A stretch of DNA of 64,000 nucleotides. Source: Pithys albifrons albifrons. Lineage: Eukaryota; Chordata; Aves; Passeriformes; Thamnophilidae. Shown here one piece after another: positions 60,901 to 64,000 of the stretch (positions are counted from its first letter, which is position 1; every line of letters starts with the position of its first letter). The DNA lies in the NCBI RefSeq assembly GCF_047495875.1, contig NC_092471.1, positions 18,931,001-18,995,000 of the forward strand, given 5' to 3'. The translations under genes were made by a program, and so were the position numbers. The notes beneath the pieces were generated by a model. The model saw only the letters and a program-made list of their open reading frames with translations, was not told the DNA's origin and did not search any database.

Positions 60901-62814
60901 CTCCCTCCTGGATCCAATTATCGTGGTGATGTGTGTAGAAGGGAGAGGTAAACACACTCCCCCCTGCAGCCAGCTGGGAGAGGTACATGAGTATGTCTGA
61001 AAAACCCAACCCATCCACTCTTCCTTCTTCATATTTATACCGTTACCTGGATACTGACTCTCAAACATGACAGGGTTATTAAAAAACAAAACAAGCCTAA
61101 TAAAAGTGTTCCCATTAACATTGAAAAAATTAACAGAAAAATAAGATTCTTAAAGAAACAAAGCATTCCCTCCCTGCAGTGCCTGAGCTTACACACACCT
61201 GAGCTGCATTTCTGCTCCAGAGGGAGAAAGTTGCAGCTGACTTTAAAAACCCAGGGGTCTTTTTGTCACTGTCCATGCCAAGGGAAGGCAGAAGATAACA
61301 CAGAGTTTAAAGCAATTATTGTTAGAATTATTGTGGGTTTTGCCATTCCTCCCTAATCTCTAAAAATGCCTTTCTAATAATGTAAGGATTTTTTTAACCT
61401 AAGGATTTTTCAGTTTTACCTCGTCATGCTCTTTCATGGCAGAATAAAGTTATGAGTGTACTTTTATCTGACTTCTGGCTCAATGGATGGTATGACCCTT
61501 GAAATTTAAATACAACGTCTTTTCATCCACAAACACACTCTGATATCTCTGTATTAAAAAAAATATATTCCAATGAGTGCCTTCATCCCAGTCAGAGGCC
61601 TGTGCTGACTCGGAGCCCAGGACTTTGTCACGGCTCCTGTCTTTCCTCTTTGGTGGCTCCACTGAAGGCAGAGCAGGAGAATGGAAGCAATGAGGCTTCT
61701 CAAGGAGGGGACAAATGCTTTAAACCACAACTGGAGCACCAGGATGAGGCATTAAATGGAGCAGCTGAAGGGATTTGGCTGCTGTGACCCTCCACAAGTG
61801 CTTTTATGCCAAACTGAAAGGAAGGCAAGTCTCCTGAATCTTTGGCAGTCTTTGGCAAGGGGAGGTTTGTGCAGGCACATGTACCATGGGCATGATGGAG
61901 AACCCACTGAGCAGAGAAGGGGCAGGACGGAAAGGATGCCAAGGAAAGAGTGGGATTCCTGCCCATGCCAAGTGTAAAACGTAGAGGATGTCAGAAACCC
62001 CCTGATCTCATCCCAAAAGCAGTTTGGGGCTTTGAGGGCCTTAGGGATGGAGCCATCAGTGCAGCCTGAACAAAGTACAAGCTGCAGTGGGAACCATGCA
62101 GTGCTCCAAGGACTTCAAACCCCTTTCCAAAGACTTCATAAATCCAACCAGAAGTGCAGTGCAGGGCCTGTAAGCATCTTCAGCATGCATGGCTTGGAAA
62201 AAACCAGACTGGCTTGCTTGAAAAAGGTTAAAAAAAAAAAGAGATTTTTGAGTCCCTCCCACCAGTTTTCAGATGAGAAATGCAGAGGTGGTATCTTTTT
62301 CCTTAAGCACCAAAACAAATTAACCAGTGCAGTTCCACTTCAGAAGCAAAATAAAATAAAAATCAGCTTGGAGCTGACAGGAAGCTTGGAAAATCTGAGG
62401 ACAAAAGAAGAATGTCTGTGAATGGTGTAAGACTCAAAGAAGGGGAGGTAGAAAACAAATTCAATCTGGAATGCTGCAGTCAATAGGCAGAGCTGCCATG
62501 CTATAAAATACACTGTCTCTGGGCGTTCCTTTAGGTTTATACTTGTGTGAGTGAACATCACTCTTGTGAAATACAAATGCCAAAACTCCATTTTCTAGGG
62601 CTCCATATCGGCCTAAAACCAGGCATGTGTCCAAGTGATGCTCCAAAGGAGTACAGTTCACACAGAAGAAGGTGGAGAGGCAGAAACACTCTTCCCAGTT
62701 TAACTCAACATCCACCCAAGAGCACATGGGCAAGGGGAGGTGGTGGCACAGAGTGCTGGCTCACTGCTGTGGATTCAGCAGCAACTCCTACACACCAAGG
62801 CTTAAACTGAAAGT

Positions 62815-63062
62815 TCAAACTGATAGAGGGGAGGTTTAGATTTGATATTATGAGGAAATTATTGGCTGTGAGGGTGGGCAGGACCTGGCACAGGTTGCCC
62901 AGAGAAGATGTGGCTGCCCCATCTCTGCAAGTGTCCAAGGCCAGGTTGGACAGGGCTTGGAGTAACCTGGGCTGGTGAGAGGTGTCCCTGCCCATGGCAG
63001 GGAGTGGGACAGGATGGGTTTTAAGGTCCCTTCCAACCATTTTATCATTCCATGATTCTATG
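62815..63062 (+). mobile_element. CR1 LINE 3' fragment
   Basis: CR1 3' pattern: GACCTGGCACAGGTTGCCCA, AAGTGTCCAAGGCCAGGTTG, CTTGGAGTAACCTGGGCTGG, AAGGTCCCTTCCAACC and a terminal CATGATTCTATG. About 250 bp, in the NEXMIF intron and opposite to its transcription. Confidence 0.88.
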
Positions 63063-64000
63063 TCTAACTAAAGCACTCTTTAAGCCCTGTTTAATTAAAT
63101 ACCATGGATGTGACATCAGGTTCTAGAAATTCCTCATCTTTACTGAGCAGGGAAACACTGATTTCACTGTCCATGGCATCAGATGAGGAGAGCATGGCTA
63201 GAAAATATCCCCTTGCAGCTTCAGCAGCTGGGGATTTACCACATGTAGTCAGGAAGGAGACAGAAACCTCCCAGATTACACCACCAGCATGTGCTGTGGG
63301 GTCCCCATGGGCACCTGCATGTCTGGAGTTGCTCCAGGTTTTTGGTCATGGACAAGAACAACATTTGTCTCCAAGCCCCTTGTTTGAAGCTGACACAAGG
63401 ACCTGAACACACAAGGTGTCAGAGGACCAAAGCCTTGATATTGAACAGGATTAAATTTAAATATAAATGAATATCTCACGATTTACAGGCCATTAGAAAA
63501 TGTAAAAAGCCCTGAACTTAAAACATGTTGGAGAATGAAAACATCAGGCTCTGCCTCCCCTCTGCTTTACTGTGGCCAGTGACTACAGTCCCAGGACCTG
63601 AGAAACTGCTCAGAGCCACCTTCATTCCAACCAGGGCTTCAGACAGCCAAGCACTGTTACTCTCAATTAGTTATTCTGAAAGCAAGAATGGAATTGTTGG
63701 AATAGACACAAAGATGGGCATTTTGGGCAGGCTGATGAAAGGGGCTGACCTTTCCCCTCTGACATCAGTGGTGGCAGGAACGACCTGCTGGCTCCCAGGA
63801 GCACACTGTGCCCAGTGGCAACAGTGTGTGTGCAGGAGAGAGGTTAGGGGAGCTCAGAAGTCTGACCCTCCCTTCCCATGGGTGCTAATCCTGGTTTGCC
63901 TCTTCTACCCAACCTCTAACTGTCCCAGTCTGGAGGGATTCAGTACCCTCCAGTCAGATTTTGCTAATATGGAGTAGCAGGTTCATAACTGCTAAGAGGG

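Larger units (their letters stand above)
60321..64000 (-). other. NEXMIF: NEXMIF intron (5' part off the window)
   Basis: Starts at the giant-exon acceptor and runs off the right edge without a recognisable upstream coding exon. Mammalian NEXMIF has very large introns here. Holds the E-box minisatellite and a CR1 fragment. The rest (61.0-62.8 and 63.1-64.0 kb) has only short open frames with no domain. Confidence 0.7.

Overview
The window is vertebrate nuclear DNA from a bird, most likely a songbird (passerine). Signs of this are many CR1 retroposon copies with the avian 3' tail, a tRNA-Ile-derived SINE fused to a CR1 tail (the TguSINE1 type known from songbirds), solo-LTR-like blocks, and a gene set (RLIM, NEXMIF, a piece of UPRT) that is X-linked in mammals and lies on avian chromosome 4/4A. 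No bacterial, viral or CRISPR content was seen.

Layout. At 1-0.7 kb a plus-strand poly(A) signal may close a gene lying off the left edge (SLC16A2 is expected from mammalian gene order). From about 7.0 to 25.5 kb, on the minus strand, lies RLIM: an unusually complete locus with a CpG-island promoter, a large first intron carrying TEs, three coding exons (595 codons in total) and a probable 4.5-kb 3' UTR. At 30.8-31.9 kb on the minus strand are two UPRT-like exons. One is intact; the other has a disrupted frame. No upstream UPRT exons were found. From about 48.2 kb to the right edge, on the minus strand, lies NEXMIF (KIAA2022): the giant exon (4,297 bp), a 205-bp terminal coding exon, a long probable 3' UTR, and part of the upstream intron. 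Its first coding exon is outside the window.

Between the genes, tandem repeats dominate: a GGCCCACGGA-rich array (25.7 kb), a 23-bp array (26.2 kb), a roughly 42-bp array touching the UPRT splice acceptor (31.9-33.7 kb), a 1.2-kb TTCCC pentamer block (39.7-40.9 kb), a 19-bp array (41.9 kb), a roughly 40-bp array born inside a CR1 copy (47.2 kb) and a 38-bp E-box array in the NEXMIF intron (60.4 kb).

The three genes do not form a pathway. RLIM is a RING E3 ubiquitin ligase, NEXMIF a nuclear neuronal protein and UPRT a pyrimidine-salvage family protein. They share only chromosomal neighbourhood. The most interesting observations are the splice-acceptor-like minisatellite next to the UPRT exon, the regular E-box array beside the NEXMIF exon, the altered NEXMIF C-terminus, and the displaced, damaged UPRT remnant. 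Family assignments and comparisons with human proteins are from memory; no database search was possible.
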